A stretch of DNA of 64,000 bases from Oceanobacter kriegii DSM 6294 (GCF_000422845.1 NZ_AUGV01000008.1:62001-126000), one strand, 5' to 3'. Numbered from the stretch's first letter, positions 1 to 9,262 are shown. Notes: a model not told the origin generated them from the sequence alone. Program-made: numbers and translations.

Positions 1-2
1 GC

Positions 3-1259
3 ACCTTGCCGGTACTGAAAGTGCAGACCAACAGCTGGCAGACCGCCATGGACCTGCAACGCATGGACAACGAGATTCCGTTGGACGATGCCGAGCGCCT
101 GAACCGCATTCAGGAAGAAACTGCCCGTCACATCGATGCCGAATGGCTCAACAGTTATGTTGATAGCGAATACCAGCGTCGTTTGTCGCCGCCAGCGTTC
201 CGCTACAACCTGATCCAACGTGCCCGTAGCGCCGCCAAAACCATCGTGCTGCCGGAAGGCGACGAGCCTCGTACCGTAAAAGCCGCGGCCATTTGTGCCA
301 AGCGCGGTATCGCTCGTTGTGTACTGCTGGGCAAGCCGGAAGAAGTGCACCGCGTGGCACAGAACCAGGGCATTGAACTGGGCGACGGCATCGACGTGTT
401 CGATCCGGACGAAATTCGCGGCAACTACATTGGTCGTCTGGTCGAGCTGCGCGCTCACAAGGGCATGACTGAAATCATCGCCGAAGAACAACTGGCCGAT
501 AACGTTGTGCTGGGCACCCTGATGCTGGAACTGGGCCATGTGGATGGTCTGGTGAGTGGCGCGGTACACACCACCGCCAACACCATTCGTCCGCCGCTGC
601 AGCTGATCAAGACTGCGCCGGGCACCAACCTGGTGTCGTCTGTGTTCTTTATGTGTCTGCCGGATCAGGTTCTGGTATACGGCGACTGCGCCATCAACCC
701 TGACCCGAACGCCGAACAGCTGGCCGATATTGCCATTCAGTCCGCCGACTCCGCCATGGCCTTTGGCATTCCGCCACGGGTCGCCATGATCAGCTACTCC
801 ACCGGTGCCTCCGGTCAGGGTTCTGATGTGGATAAAGTGCGCGAAGCAACCCGTATTGCGCAGCAAAAACGCCCGGATCTGTTGATCGACGGCCCACTGC
901 AATACGACGCTGCCGTAATGGAAAGCGTGGCCCGCTCCAAGGCACCGAACAGTGCCGTTGCCGGTCAGGCCACCGTGTTTGTATTCCCGGATCTGAACAC
1001 CGGTAACACCACCTACAAAGCGGTACAGCGTTCTGCCGACGTGATCAGCATTGGCCCAATGCTGCAAGGCATGCGCAAGCCCGTGAACGACCTTTCCCGT
1101 GGTGCTTTGGTAGACGACATCGTCTTCACCATCGCATTGACGGCGATTCAGGCGGACAGCACCGCCGACCAAACAGTTGCTGCGGACAACAGCGCCGTAG
1201 CAGCCGAGGCACAAGCCCAAAAGGCACGTGCCGAGCAGTCTGAAACGACCACCGCGTAA
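3..1259 (+). CDS. pta: Phosphate acetyltransferase, C-terminal part (5' end outside window)
   Basis: The reading frame is open at the left edge, so only the last 418 residues are seen. Pta interconverts acetyl-CoA and acetyl phosphate in the cytoplasm. The visible part is the complete PTA_PTB catalytic domain, with the family segments [67 protein letters not shown] and GPLQYDAA. The region before it (about 60 residues) would join the DRTGG/BioD-like N-terminal domains of the long gammaproteobacterial form. The C-terminus carries an Ala/Gln-rich extension of about 35 residues beyond the usual end ([20 protein letters not shown]), probably disordered. A rho-independent terminator follows within 45 bp. 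The call is firm; the N-terminal architecture is inferred. Confidence 0.96.
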   Translation, partial: TLPVLKVQTNSWQTAMDLQRMDNEIPLDDAERLNRIQEETARHIDAEWLNSYVDSEYQRRLSPPAFRYNLIQRARSAAKTIVLPEGDEPRTVKAAAICAKRGIARCVLLGKPEEVHRVAQNQGIELGDGIDVFDPDEIRGNYIGRLVELRAHKGMTEIIAEEQLADNVVLGTLMLELGHVDGLVSGAVHTTANTIRPPLQLIKTAPGTNLVSSVFFMCLPDQVLVYGDCAINPDPNAEQLADIAIQSADSAMAFGIPPRVAMISYSTGASGQGSDVDKVREATRIAQQKRPDLLIDGPLQYDAAVMESVARSKAPNSAVAGQATVFVFPDLNTGNTTYKAVQRSADVISIGPMLQGMRKPVNDLSRGALVDDIVFTIALTAIQADSTADQTVAADNSAVAAEAQAQKARAEQSETTTA

Positions 1260-1301
1260 ACCGCGGTGATCGGCCGGGCGCAAGCCCGGTCTGGCTGTTT
1301 G

Positions 1302-1339
1302 AAAACCCGACCTGACCGATCGTCAGGTCGGGTTTTTTT
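1302..1339 (+). terminator. Rho-independent terminator of pta
   Basis: An 11-bp perfect stem (ACCCGACCTGA / TCAGGTCGGGT) with a CCGATCG loop is followed by a run of T and preceded by AAAA. It may work in both directions, since the convergent TRAP operon ends at 1406. Confidence 0.93.
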
Positions 1340-1405
1340 ATGGCCTGCTGTTTTTGATCGGCACCGCAGAAGCCGTATCAGCCACTACCCATTCCCAAGC
1401 CCTGT

Positions 1406-2716
1406 TTACCCACTCCCTAATTCAGGCAGCCACAGCACAATGCCGGGGAACAGGGTGATCAATAGCGCAGCGCAGCACATCAGAATGAAGAATGGCATGG
1501 CAGCCAGTGCGACTTTGCCAAGCTTTTCACCGGTCAGGCCTTGCAGCACAAACAGGTTAAAGCCCACCGGCGGGGTGATTTGACCGAGTTCCACCATGAT
1601 TACCAGAAACACGCCGAACCAGATTGGGTCGATGCCGGCTTGCAGTACCAGTGGCAGGGTGATCGGCAGGCTCATCACGGTGATGGAGATACCGTCCAGA
1701 AACAGCCCTAACACTATGTAGAACAGCGCCAGAATCATCAGCAGTTGGGCCGGGCTCAGGTCCATGGCCGAGATAACGGCAGCGAGGTCTTGTGGAATGT
1801 GCAGGTAGCCAACGGCAGTCGCCAGCAGGGCCGCACAGACCAAAATCGAACACACCATCACGCTGCTGAGGATGGCCGAACGCAGTGCGCCGCTGAACAG
1901 ATCCCAGCTCAGTTGCCGTTCGGCAGCCAGCATCAACAGCGAAGCGCCAAGGCCAACGGCTGCGGCTTCTGACGGCGTTGCCAATCCGGAGTAGATAGAA
2001 CCAATCACCACAAAAATCAGTGCCAGCACCGGGCTCAGCAGTTTGATGCTTTGCCACAAGGTGACGCTGCTTTCTTCGGTTGTTTGTCGCGGGGCTTTTT
2101 GCGGATGCATCACTGCCTGGGCGAACAGGTAAGCGGAGTAGAGCGCGGCGATCAACAGACCCGGAAGCACACCGGCCATAAAGAGTTTGCTGATTGATAC
2201 TTCGGCCTGCACGCCATAGACGATCATCACAATCGACGGCGGAATCAGCAGCCCCAGACTGCCTGCACCGGCCAGTGAGCCAATCGACAGCTTGCGGTCG
2301 TAGCCGCGTTGTTGCAGTTCACGGGTGGTGATTTTGCCGACAGTAGCGGTGGTGGCCGAACTGGAGCCACTGACCGCAGCAAACAGCGTACAGCCAAAAA
2401 TATTGGTGTGCAGGATGCCTCCGGGAATGCGACGAGCGAACGGTTCCAGCCCTTTGAACAGGCGTTCGGAAATGTCCGAACGGAAGATCAGTTCACCCAT
2501 GAAGATGAATAACGGAATGGCCGACAGCTCCCACGAGTTACCGGCCCGAAACAGAATCCGCGTCAGGGTGACGCCGATGCGGTGAAAGCTGAAATCCCCC
2601 AGCCAGAACAGCGACAGCACCGACACCATAACCAGTCCGGCAAAGACCCAGGCACCGAGGCCCAGCACCAGAAAAATCAGCACCACAACACCCAGGGTGG
2701 TCATCAGGGTTTCCAT
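1406..2716 (-). CDS. dctM: TRAP transporter large permease, DctM family
   Basis: A 436-residue, very hydrophobic protein with about 12 membrane helices: the large ion-coupled membrane subunit of a tripartite ATP-independent periplasmic transporter. Family segments include IPLFIFMGELIFRS, AAVSGSSSATTATVGKI, GAGSLGLLIPPSIVMIVYG and GQITPPVGFNLFVLQG. The frame is open 40 codons further upstream, but that stretch overlaps dctQ. The start chosen (METLMTTLGVV) has its ATG overlapping the dctQ stop by one base (TGATG), the usual arrangement for translational coupling. It is the last gene of dctP-dctQ-dctM. The substrate is not determined; an organic acid is typical. Confidence 0.93.
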   Translation of the reverse strand: METLMTTLGVVVLIFLVLGLGAWVFAGLVMVSVLSLFWLGDFSFHRIGVTLTRILFRAGNSWELSAIPLFIFMGELIFRSDISERLFKGLEPFARRIPGGILHTNIFGCTLFAAVSGSSSATTATVGKITTRELQQRGYDRKLSIGSLAGAGSLGLLIPPSIVMIVYGVQAEVSISKLFMAGVLPGLLIAALYSAYLFAQAVMHPQKAPRQTTEESSVTLWQSIKLLSPVLALIFVVIGSIYSGLATPSEAAAVGLGASLLMLAAERQLSWDLFSGALRSAILSSVMVCSILVCAALLATAVGYLHIPQDLAAVISAMDLSPAQLLMILALFYIVLGLFLDGISITVMSLPITLPLVLQAGIDPIWFGVFLVIMVELGQITPPVGFNLFVLQGLTGEKLGKVALAAMPFFILMCCAALLITLFPGIVLWLPELGSG

Positions 2717-3267
2717 CAGGCCACCTCGCTCTGCTGTGAATTGGCTGAATCGCCATCGGTTTCGTCTGCTTCCAGATAGCAAGGCGGTTGCTGGTAAACC
2801 AGCAGGCTCAGCACGCGGGCCAACAAGGTGATACACAGCACAACCATGCCAATGAACACCAGTCCTTCGGGAATCCAGATGGGGGTATCGACCAGCGAAT
2901 CACTGGTAATGCCGCGCTTGTAGCTGCGCAACACGTTTTGCAGCCAGTACCAGCTAAGCCAGCTGAACAGCACCAGTACTGCGGTAGACACCAACGCATC
3001 CAGAATCACCGTCCAGACATGGGGCAGGCGGTCGATCAGCATATCCACCCGGATCAGTCCGGCCCGTTCCAGCGTAAAACCCAGTCCCATAAAGGTCATG
3101 GTGGCGACGGCGTAGCCGACAAACTCGTTAAGAATGTAGGTCGAGGTATCGAAGAAACGCAGCACAATTTCCAGCAGGATATGCGCCGCCATATACACAA
3201 TCAGGCTGCCGGCAATGATGCCGCCAGCCTGATTGATGCGTTTTACCACCCATAGAAACGCAGTCAT
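2716..3267 (-). CDS. dctQ: TRAP transporter small permease, DctQ family
   Basis: A 183-residue inner-membrane protein with four predicted helices (about residues 14-35, 50-72, 90-115, 140-162). It carries the DctQ-type segments NEFVGYAVATMTFMGLGFTLERAGLIRVDML and the FF/LR motif of helix 1. It pairs with DctM as the membrane domain of the TRAP system. The start at 3267 (MTAFLWVVKRINQ) lies 7 bp after the dctP stop; a longer frame would run into dctP. The C-terminal tail is acidic and Ser/Gln-rich. It overlaps dctM by one base. Confidence 0.88.
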   Translation of the reverse strand: MTAFLWVVKRINQAGGIIAGSLIVYMAAHILLEIVLRFFDTSTYILNEFVGYAVATMTFMGLGFTLERAGLIRVDMLIDRLPHVWTVILDALVSTAVLVLFSWLSWYWLQNVLRSYKRGITSDSLVDTPIWIPEGLVFIGMVVLCITLLARVLSLLVYQQPPCYLEADETDGDSANSQQSEVA

Positions 3268-3274
3268 TGGTGGC

Positions 3275-4282
3275 TTACTCGGCAGCGAATTGCTGCAACT
3301 GCTTGAAGATTTGCTGGCCGGTGTCACCGGTGCTCTTCAGCCACTCATCCAGTGCCGGTTTGCCGGCGGCTTTCAGATCGGCGGCCATGCCCGGGTCGAT
3401 ATCGGTGATGATGTTGACCTTGTGCTGGTTCAGCTCGTCGTAGTTTTGAGCCAGACGGGTGCGTACGGTTTGCCAGTTGTGGGCGTCGGTCAGCTTGGCC
3501 GCTTCCAGAATGGCTTGCTGGTCTTTCTCGGGCAGGTCGTCAAACACTTCGCGATTCATGTGCACCATGTTCAGCGGAATGGCGTAACGGATTTCGCTGT
3601 AGCTGTTCAGATGCTCCCAGAAACTGCCGTTGGCACCGGACTCAGCCGACGTCAGCACCGCCGAAATACCGCCCGTCGACAGCTGTGGTACTACGTCTGC
3701 CCACGACAGCAGCACCGGTGCGGCTCCGGCTTCCTTGAAGGCAATCGTGCCGTTTTTGTCGTAAGTACGAATCTTCAGATTGTGCAGCTCGTCCACCGAG
3801 TTCACCGGCCCTTTCGACCAGATACCACTGGCTGGCCAGGGAGAGGCATACAGCAGGATTTGGTCATTATCCTCGAAGACCTTCTCGTAATAAGGACGGG
3901 CAACTTCATAAAGGGTTTCGGCATCGTCCACGCTGCTGACCACAAATGGCAGCGACGACAGCAGGAATATTGGGTCAATACCGCCCATGGTACCCGCCAG
4001 AGTGTCGGCGATTTGAATGGCGTTATCGGCTACGGCATAGAAATGGTCGGCCGACTTGAAGCCCAGGGCACCGCTAGTGTGCAGGGTGATGTCCACATCG
4101 CCACCACTCAGTTTGGACACCTGTTCGATAAAGTAGGCATCGCCCTGGGCGTGGATCGACTTGTCGTTGTATTCGTTGGAAAAATCCAGACTGGCGGCGC
4201 TGGCCACACTGGAAACCGCTGCGGTAAGGCCCAGCATGGCGGTCATAAGAGAACGGGAAAGTGCAGAGCGAAGCGGTGTCAT
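3275..4282 (-). CDS. dctP: TRAP transporter periplasmic substrate-binding protein, DctP family
   Basis: 335 residues with a Sec signal peptide (hydrophobic stretch ending VASA-A near residue 29). The mature protein has the DctP fold signatures: GGDVDITLHTSGALG, the LSSLPFVV strand, the conserved NLKIRTYDKNGTIAFKEAGAAPVLLSWADVVPQL segment containing the carboxylate-binding arginine, and GGISAVLTSAES. It captures the substrate in the periplasm and delivers it to DctQM. First gene of the operon, with a long (about 450 bp) upstream region. Ligand not predictable from sequence alone. Confidence 0.92.
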   Translation of the reverse strand: MTPLRSALSRSLMTAMLGLTAAVSSVASAASLDFSNEYNDKSIHAQGDAYFIEQVSKLSGGDVDITLHTSGALGFKSADHFYAVADNAIQIADTLAGTMGGIDPIFLLSSLPFVVSSVDDAETLYEVARPYYEKVFEDNDQILLYASPWPASGIWSKGPVNSVDELHNLKIRTYDKNGTIAFKEAGAAPVLLSWADVVPQLSTGGISAVLTSAESGANGSFWEHLNSYSEIRYAIPLNMVHMNREVFDDLPEKDQQAILEAAKLTDAHNWQTVRTRLAQNYDELNQHKVNIITDIDPGMAADLKAAGKPALDEWLKSTGDTGQQIFKQLQQFAAE

Positions 4283-4729
4283 GGCAGGAGTCTCCTCGGA
4301 TGGCTCGCGAATGGTGTCGATGTTTTTCTGCCGGTTAAAACGACCAGAAAAATCGGCTTGCTTCAGCAGACCGGAATTACTGCCATGGCAATTGACTGTT
4401 CACGTTCCAGGCTGGCCTGTTTCCGTCAGATTGTCCTCAGTGCATAGCGGGTGTGTCTGACGAACGGAAGATCGTTGCTTTGCGGGGCGCTTGGCGAAGG
4501 TGTTGGAATAAAAGATGAAAAAGAAAACAGGGAAAGAGAATTCAGGGAAGGAGAGCAGCAGGGAGGGGGGAAAGCTCGATAGCAGAGAAAACGCGCGAAA
4601 GAAAAAACGAAAATAGAAAACAGGGAAGGACCAATGCTTTCCACCTCAGGCTGTGCCTGACAGCAAGAACGACTTATTGTTGGATTCTTGCCATCGGCCG
4701 GTGGCCTGACGGGATCAACGACGGCTGGA
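4283..4729. other. Gene-free stretch with a purine-rich tract
   Basis: No convincing gene. Positions about 4503-4630 are strongly purine-biased on the + strand and contain four CAGGGA repeats and several further GGA triplets. The pyrimidine-rich complement gives an apparent open frame (4426-4644) of Ser/Pro/Phe composition that is not protein-like. The stretch also holds the dctP promoter region; no clear -35/-10 pair was recognised. Confidence 0.5.
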
Positions 4730-4891
4730 TCAGTGAGCGTGCACCAGCAGCGCTTTCTTCTTCAGCCTGGCTTTGAGTTTGGCCTTGATGTTGGAAACCA
4801 GAGCCTGAAACTGTGCCGCCAGGTAGGCATCGCGTTCAGCGCATGCTTCGGCCATGATTTTATCCAGATCGATTTGACTAACGTTTTTCAT
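4730..4891 (-). CDS. Small conserved hypothetical protein (RSP_7527-like)
   Basis: A 53-residue basic protein starting MKNVSQIDLDKIM. The start is set by a GGAG ribosome binding site 7 bp upstream; an in-frame ATG 126 bp further out has no such site. It is a single amphipathic helix plan (DLDKIMAEACAERDAYLAAQFQALVSNIKAKL) ending in a Lys-rich tail. The pattern resembles the small RSP_7527-type helical proteins of proteobacteria, whose function is unknown. The resemblance is from memory of the motif, so it is tentative. The gene stands alone. Confidence 0.6.
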   Translation of the reverse strand: MKNVSQIDLDKIMAEACAERDAYLAAQFQALVSNIKAKLKARLKKKALLVHAH

Positions 4892-5470
4892 AGAGCGCCT
4901 CCGGTAGATTGTCAGCTTTGTTACGTGTTGGATGGCGCGATAGTAGGGCCGCCTTATACCCTCGTATAGCGAAGCTTTTTCATCTGAATGACAAGTTTCA
5001 CTCATCCTATTACCCACCGTTATGCTTTCTCTGATGCTTTGGTAGGGGATGCCATTTCTCCAGCTTTCATGGGCTTTAAAGGGCGATTTTTGATGATTTA
5101 ACGTCGCTTTCAGGGACTGTTTTTGGTGCTTTTAACCATCGTTATTTTTTGTGAGTCGCGTCATTTTTAACAACGTCCGATGGCTTGGCCCAAATTGCCG
5201 AATTTCAACTTGTGAATCTCAAAATCCGCAAGAGCCGAACAGGCGTTGATCTTTGTGCTTGTCATCCAGCTGGTGAGTCGTGACCCGCGGCAGAGCATCA
5301 TCTGTATTCGGCCAAATATGAGGTGTTGCTGGGTTGTTCAGGCACTTTGATATGCTCGGACACTTGGCGAACAAGGCGAATCCCTGTACAAGGCGCAGGA
5401 AGACAGATAACTGGCATCGAAGACCATCCAGCGCGGGTGGCGCAGTAAACCGTCCGCAGCAGGAGACACC
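4892..5470. other. Intergenic region, no gene recognised
   Basis: About 580 bp between the small gene and the aldehyde-dehydrogenase-like gene. Antisense frames here are of low quality and run into the downstream gene. It presumably contains the promoters of both divergent neighbours. The sequence around 5030-5170 is T-rich. No repeat or terminator was seen. Confidence 0.4.
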
Positions 5471-6868
5471 ATGGCGACACAACAGACTCTTACCTCCATT
5501 AATCCCACCACAGGACTGGTGCTGGAAACCTATCCGGCCCTCAATGCCGAAGGCATTCAGGCCACCATTGAGCTTGCCGGAAACGCCTGGCTCAAGTGGC
5601 GTGAAACCCGTCTGAACCTGCGCACCAAAATGATGATGGAAGTTGCCGCCGAACTGCGTGAACAGCAGCAACCGCTGGCCGAGATGATGGCGATGGAAAT
5701 GGGCAAGCCGATCACGCAAGGGTTGGCAGAAGTCGAGCAGGCTGCTGATTGCTGCGAACACTATGCCGAGCATGCCCAAGGCTATCTAGAAAGCGACAGC
5801 ATTGTCTCCGATGCCAAGGACAGCTTTGTTACCTATCAGCCGATAGGCGCATTGCTGGGCGTATTGGGCTGGCAGGAACCGGTTGCACAGGCGTTTCATT
5901 TCCTGGCCCCGGCACTGATGGCTGGCAATGCTTGCGTGCTAAGGCACGCTCCCCAGCTGCAAGGCTGTGCCCAAATGATTGTCGAGCTGATGCAAACCGT
6001 ATTTGGCCGCCTGAAAGTGCCAGACGCCAACATCGTGGTGAACTTGCCGGTCGCTCAGGACGACATCGAACTGGCGATTCGCCAACCGGCGATTCAGGGC
6101 GTGCTGTTCCGTGGTGCTGCCAGTGAAGGCGCACAGGTGGCAGGAGTGGCCGCGGCTGAATTCAAACGCACCGTGCTGCAACTGGGCAGCGCCGATCCGT
6201 GCATTGTGCTGGTCGATGCCGCTGACCTGGAGAAAGCCGCCGACGCCGTGGTTCAGTCGCGCCTGAATAACACCGGCCAATCCAGCGACGCGGCCAAGCG
6301 TATTCTGGTCGAAGCGCCGGTGTACGACGCATTTATTGATCTGTTGAAACAACGCATCGCATCCCCGGTTATTGGTGACCCGTTACTGGACGATACTGTC
6401 ATTGGCCCCATCGCCACCGGCCAGCAGCTGCACACCATTGAGCAACAGGTTAACGCTGCTATTGATGCCGGTGCTCGTTGTATTTGCGGTGGCGAAACCA
6501 TTCAGCGCCCGGGCTATTACTACGCGCCGACCTTGCTGGCTGATGTGACACCGGAAATGGAAGTCTTCAGCACAGACCTGGCAGGCCCGGTGATCGCTGT
6601 GATGAAAGTCGACTCATTCGAACATGCGTTAGCAACAGCCAACAGCAGCCCGTATGGCATGGCCGCCAGTATCTGGACCCAGAAGCCGATGTACAAACGT
6701 CAGGCCATTCTGAACCTGCAAGCAGGTCAGGTGAGCATCAACGGCGTGGTGAAAACCGACCCAAGGTTGCCAAGCGGCGGTATCAAACAGTCGGGTTACG
6801 GTCGTTCGTTGGGGCCTCATGGTATTCGTGAGTTCACCAATGCCAAACAGGTGTGGATTGGTAAATAA
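5471..6868 (+). CDS. Aldehyde dehydrogenase family protein lacking catalytic residues (Sad-like pseudoenzyme)
   Basis: 465 residues, full length for the E. coli Sad/YneI (succinate semialdehyde dehydrogenase) branch and collinear with it from SINPTTGLVLETYP to the C-terminal GIREFTNAKQVWIGK. Three residues that define ALDH chemistry are replaced. The nucleophilic Cys motif reads NTGQSSDAAKR (family NTGQSCIAAKR or NTGQVCAAAKR), so Ser. The general-base Glu motif reads LQLGSADP (family LELGGSDP), so Gln. The oxyanion Asn motif reads LGWQEPV (family MPWNFPF), so Gln. The bases at 6268-6297 and 6178-6201 confirm the reading. The frame is intact with normal codon use, so it is not simply decayed. 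It is probably a non-catalytic binding, regulatory or scaffold protein, or it has altered chemistry. Confidence 0.85.
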   Translation: MATQQTLTSINPTTGLVLETYPALNAEGIQATIELAGNAWLKWRETRLNLRTKMMMEVAAELREQQQPLAEMMAMEMGKPITQGLAEVEQAADCCEHYAEHAQGYLESDSIVSDAKDSFVTYQPIGALLGVLGWQEPVAQAFHFLAPALMAGNACVLRHAPQLQGCAQMIVELMQTVFGRLKVPDANIVVNLPVAQDDIELAIRQPAIQGVLFRGAASEGAQVAGVAAAEFKRTVLQLGSADPCIVLVDAADLEKAADAVVQSRLNNTGQSSDAAKRILVEAPVYDAFIDLLKQRIASPVIGDPLLDDTVIGPIATGQQLHTIEQQVNAAIDAGARCICGGETIQRPGYYYAPTLLADVTPEMEVFSTDLAGPVIAVMKVDSFEHALATANSSPYGMAASIWTQKPMYKRQAILNLQAGQVSINGVVKTDPRLPSGGIKQSGYGRSLGPHGIREFTNAKQVWIGK

Positions 6869-7033
6869 CATCCGCTTCTGCAAATGGTATGGCCGGGCCA
6901 ATTGAGCAGCTTGCGACACAGATAGCAGAAAAGCACTTTCACCAGGTCGCTTTTTGCGGCTCAATAACCGGCCTTTTGAGGGCACTTTTTGTGGCCCTCA
7001 ACGTCAACAGCCAAACGGTTTGAGGAGTGATGG

Positions 7034-7444
7034 ATGGCTTACATCGACGAATCCCTGTCCAAAGGGGAACGTATTTATAAAGTGTTTGAATTCCACTGGA
7101 TCATTCGCTTTTTTCTCGTACTGCACGTCATCCTGTGCGTCACCATCATCTGGATTCCCGTCGCGCTTTATTACTGGTTAACCTGGAAATGCACCGAACA
7201 GGGTGTCACCAACAAACGGGTTATCCACAAGAGCGGCATCATTTCCCGCAAAACCGACGAAATGAAACTGGACGCCATTGAAGCCATTGAAATCAATCAG
7301 GGCATCTGGGGACGGATTCTGGGTTTCGGCACCCTGACCATCTACGGCCGTGGCGAAGGCGACGTCATTATGAAATGGATGGCCAACCCGGTGCAGGCCA
7401 AACGCGATATTGAAAGCGCGGATTATCAGGCGGATGAGGATTGA
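7034..7444 (+). CDS. PH domain-containing membrane protein (bPH2, YdbS-like)
   Basis: 136 residues. An N-terminal segment (MAYIDESLSKGERIYKVFEFHW) leads into one long hydrophobic region, residues about 24-50, that could form one or two membrane helices (IIRFFLVLHVILCVTIIWIPVALYYW). A cytoplasmic bacterial PH fold follows: CTEQGVTNKRVIHKSGIISRKTDEMKL, then the IEINQGIWGRILGFGTLTIYGRGEGDVIMKWM segment typical of bPH_2 proteins. Function unknown; the family is membrane associated. TGAGGAGTGATGG just before the ATG supplies a binding site. The 3' end overlaps the convergent TetR gene by 19 bp. Confidence 0.85.
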   Translation: MAYIDESLSKGERIYKVFEFHWIIRFFLVLHVILCVTIIWIPVALYYWLTWKCTEQGVTNKRVIHKSGIISRKTDEMKLDAIEAIEINQGIWGRILGFGTLTIYGRGEGDVIMKWMANPVQAKRDIESADYQADED

Positions 7445-8091
7445 GTGGATTGAAGCCGTTCCAGTTCGCGGCTGAGCATGTCTGACAACATGCTCAGTTT
7501 TTCATCAACATTCTGCTCTACCCCTACCGAATGGTTGAAGGAAATGTACTCAATTCCTGCGTAGAAAGTCTGACTGAGCATTTGAATAAAACGGGTGTTT
7601 TCAAATTCCGGGAAATAAACCGTCAGATCCCCCGATCTGTGATTGAATTCAAATACCGGTGTCATCGCCATACGGAGTTGTGGGTTGACTGATATTTCAT
7701 GCCATACCGCATCAACCGCTTTGAACTCACTGGTTTGAATAAACTGCCAATAGTCCCTGACAATACGGTCGGCGCGGGTATGAATGGAGGCATTCAGGAC
7801 GTTTTGTTCAAGGGATTGAAGGGCTGCGCTTCGGGCTTTTGCTTCCGTATAAAAGACCATCGCTGCAACCAGAGTGTCTTTTGACGGAAAGCGTTTGAAC
7901 AAGCCTCCTTGTGACAAGTCGGCGCGTTTTGCAATCTCGACAGTGCTAGCTCTGGCGAACCCATATTCAGCGATGACTTCCTGTGTTGCCAGCAGTATTC
8001 GTCCAAAGCTTTCCAGACTTCTTTGTTGTTTGGGCAAAGGAATAGAGAATGCTTCCAGTGTACTTAGAATGAAATCTGCTTCTGTCTTCAA
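7426..8091 (-). CDS. TetR/AcrR family transcriptional regulator
   Basis: 221 residues. The N-terminal helix-turn-helix spans about residues 30-75 (LLATQEVIAEYGFARASTVEIAKRADLSQGGLFKRFPSKDTLVAAMV), the classic TetR DNA-binding module. The C-terminal all-helical ligand domain has no recognisable subfamily signature. It is convergent with the PH-domain gene and lies upstream, on the same strand, of nothing obvious; the porin, phosphotriesterase and M28 genes lie behind it on the same strand. It could control those genes, but this is only positional inference. Confidence 0.9.
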   Translation of the reverse strand: MKTEADFILSTLEAFSIPLPKQQRSLESFGRILLATQEVIAEYGFARASTVEIAKRADLSQGGLFKRFPSKDTLVAAMVFYTEAKARSAALQSLEQNVLNASIHTRADRIVRDYWQFIQTSEFKAVDAVWHEISVNPQLRMAMTPVFEFNHRSGDLTVYFPEFENTRFIQMLSQTFYAGIEYISFNHSVGVEQNVDEKLSMLSDMLSRELERLQSTQSSSA

Positions 8092-8240
8092 GTAAACACC
8101 AATATCGGGATTATGGATTTGCTATGTGTAATTGCGCCGATGGCTGCATAGTGAGTGTACTAACGACTGGACGTTCATGAAAATACTGATTTGTCCGGCT
8201 GGGCGTTGGTCATTAAGTGATCTCCCGCCGGACTGTTTTG

Positions 8241-8969
8241 TCAGAATGTATAGCGAACCCTGCCGATCAGTGTAGAACTGCATACATCGTCAAAGCCCAA
8301 AGCATAGTAACACTCGGTTTCTGTCAGGTCGGTATCGACATAACTGATGGCCCAGTTCAGGCCTGATATATCTTTGGAAAAGCGTACTTCCCAATCACTG
8401 AAATGCTGTCGGACGTCTCCGTTGTCATTGTAGAAAGCATCCATATTCACATCGGTATAGCCATAGCGAATGACGGTTTTACTATCAAAGGGTGTGTGAA
8501 ATGTGTAGCTGGTCTCATACGCTGATGAGTCGGCAATATATTGTCCTTGGTTGTAGTTATATGAGAAGCCAATGTAAAAATCCTGTATTCCTCCACCGAT
8601 GAAGTATTCGTTGGAATTTTGAGATCCATCGCCGCTATAAATGTATCTTCCTATGTATGTGCTTATATAAGATGTTTCCGTGAAATATAGATCAAAGCCT
8701 GTGTAGAACATGTTTTCACGTGAGGCATCGCCGCCGTCGTCAATGTTGCTTGAAAATAACCCAAAGTATGCGCCGCTCTCATGCCAAAGCATGGATTCAA
8801 TCTGAAGTGCAGGATTGTTTTGAGTTTGTGATATTCCAGAGAATCGGTAGTCGCTAAGGATATCAATATTGGTGTCCAGATTAAAACCGCCACCAATTTC
8901 GAATGAATTGGATTTTGTTGGTATTAAAAAAATCAAGGTAAATAGCGTAATTATATAGTGGGTTTTCAT
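8241..8969 (-). CDS. TorF-like putative porin (Gcw_chp family)
   Basis: 242 residues with a Sec signal peptide (MKTHYIITLFTLIFLIPTKSNS). The opening of the mature protein has the family hallmark ILSDYRFSGISQTQNNPALQ, followed by alternating aromatic beta-strands (GAYFGLFSSNID, FYIGFSYNYNQGQY) and a C-terminal outer-membrane strand ending RVRYTF. This indicates a beta-barrel of the TorF/Gcw_chp type. Start M5 of the longer frame is preferred because GGAC lies 6 bp upstream; the outer ATG at 8981 has no binding site. Base composition is clearly more AT-rich than the surrounding genes, suggesting transfer. It follows the M28/phosphotriesterase genes on the same strand. Confidence 0.82.
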   Translation of the reverse strand: MKTHYIITLFTLIFLIPTKSNSFEIGGGFNLDTNIDILSDYRFSGISQTQNNPALQIESMLWHESGAYFGLFSSNIDDGGDASRENMFYTGFDLYFTETSYISTYIGRYIYSGDGSQNSNEYFIGGGIQDFYIGFSYNYNQGQYIADSSAYETSYTFHTPFDSKTVIRYGYTDVNMDAFYNDNGDVRQHFSDWEVRFSKDISGLNWAISYVDTDLTETECYYALGFDDVCSSTLIGRVRYTF

Positions 8970-9190
8970 TTTTAAGTCCATGGGTGATGCTTCTGATTGT
9001 TGATATGGTTGTAACCGGTTTTCAGAGATATTATTTTTCTTACTTTTGACGCTTCAGGCTATTTCTTCTGATCGTTATTGCAGAGGGAGACTGAAGGGAA
9101 CATCTATTTAATCCGGTGCTCACTCTGGGCTGCCGGATGGTTTCGAATCACGAAGCCGACTTGCAGGCCTGACGGGTCCTTTTCAAGTTC

Positions 9191-9236
9191 GCCATCCCCG
9201 TCCTGGCGGGCAGCAGGCCGCCAGAACGGGGATGGC
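9191..9236. repeat. Long near-perfect hairpin downstream of the phosphotriesterase gene
   Basis: Arms 9191-9209 and 9218-9236 pair over 19 bp with one mismatch around an 8-nt loop (GCAGCAGG). No T-run follows on either strand, so it is not a standard rho-independent terminator. It may be a REP-like element or an mRNA 3'-end stabiliser for the genes ending at 9263. Confidence 0.8.
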
Positions 9237-9262
9237 AGGGCACCGAGTTTTTCAGAGGGTCC

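Noticed and set aside
4426-4644. Ser/Pro/Phe-rich frame on the - strand
   Set aside because: It is the pyrimidine complement of the purine tract; no binding site.
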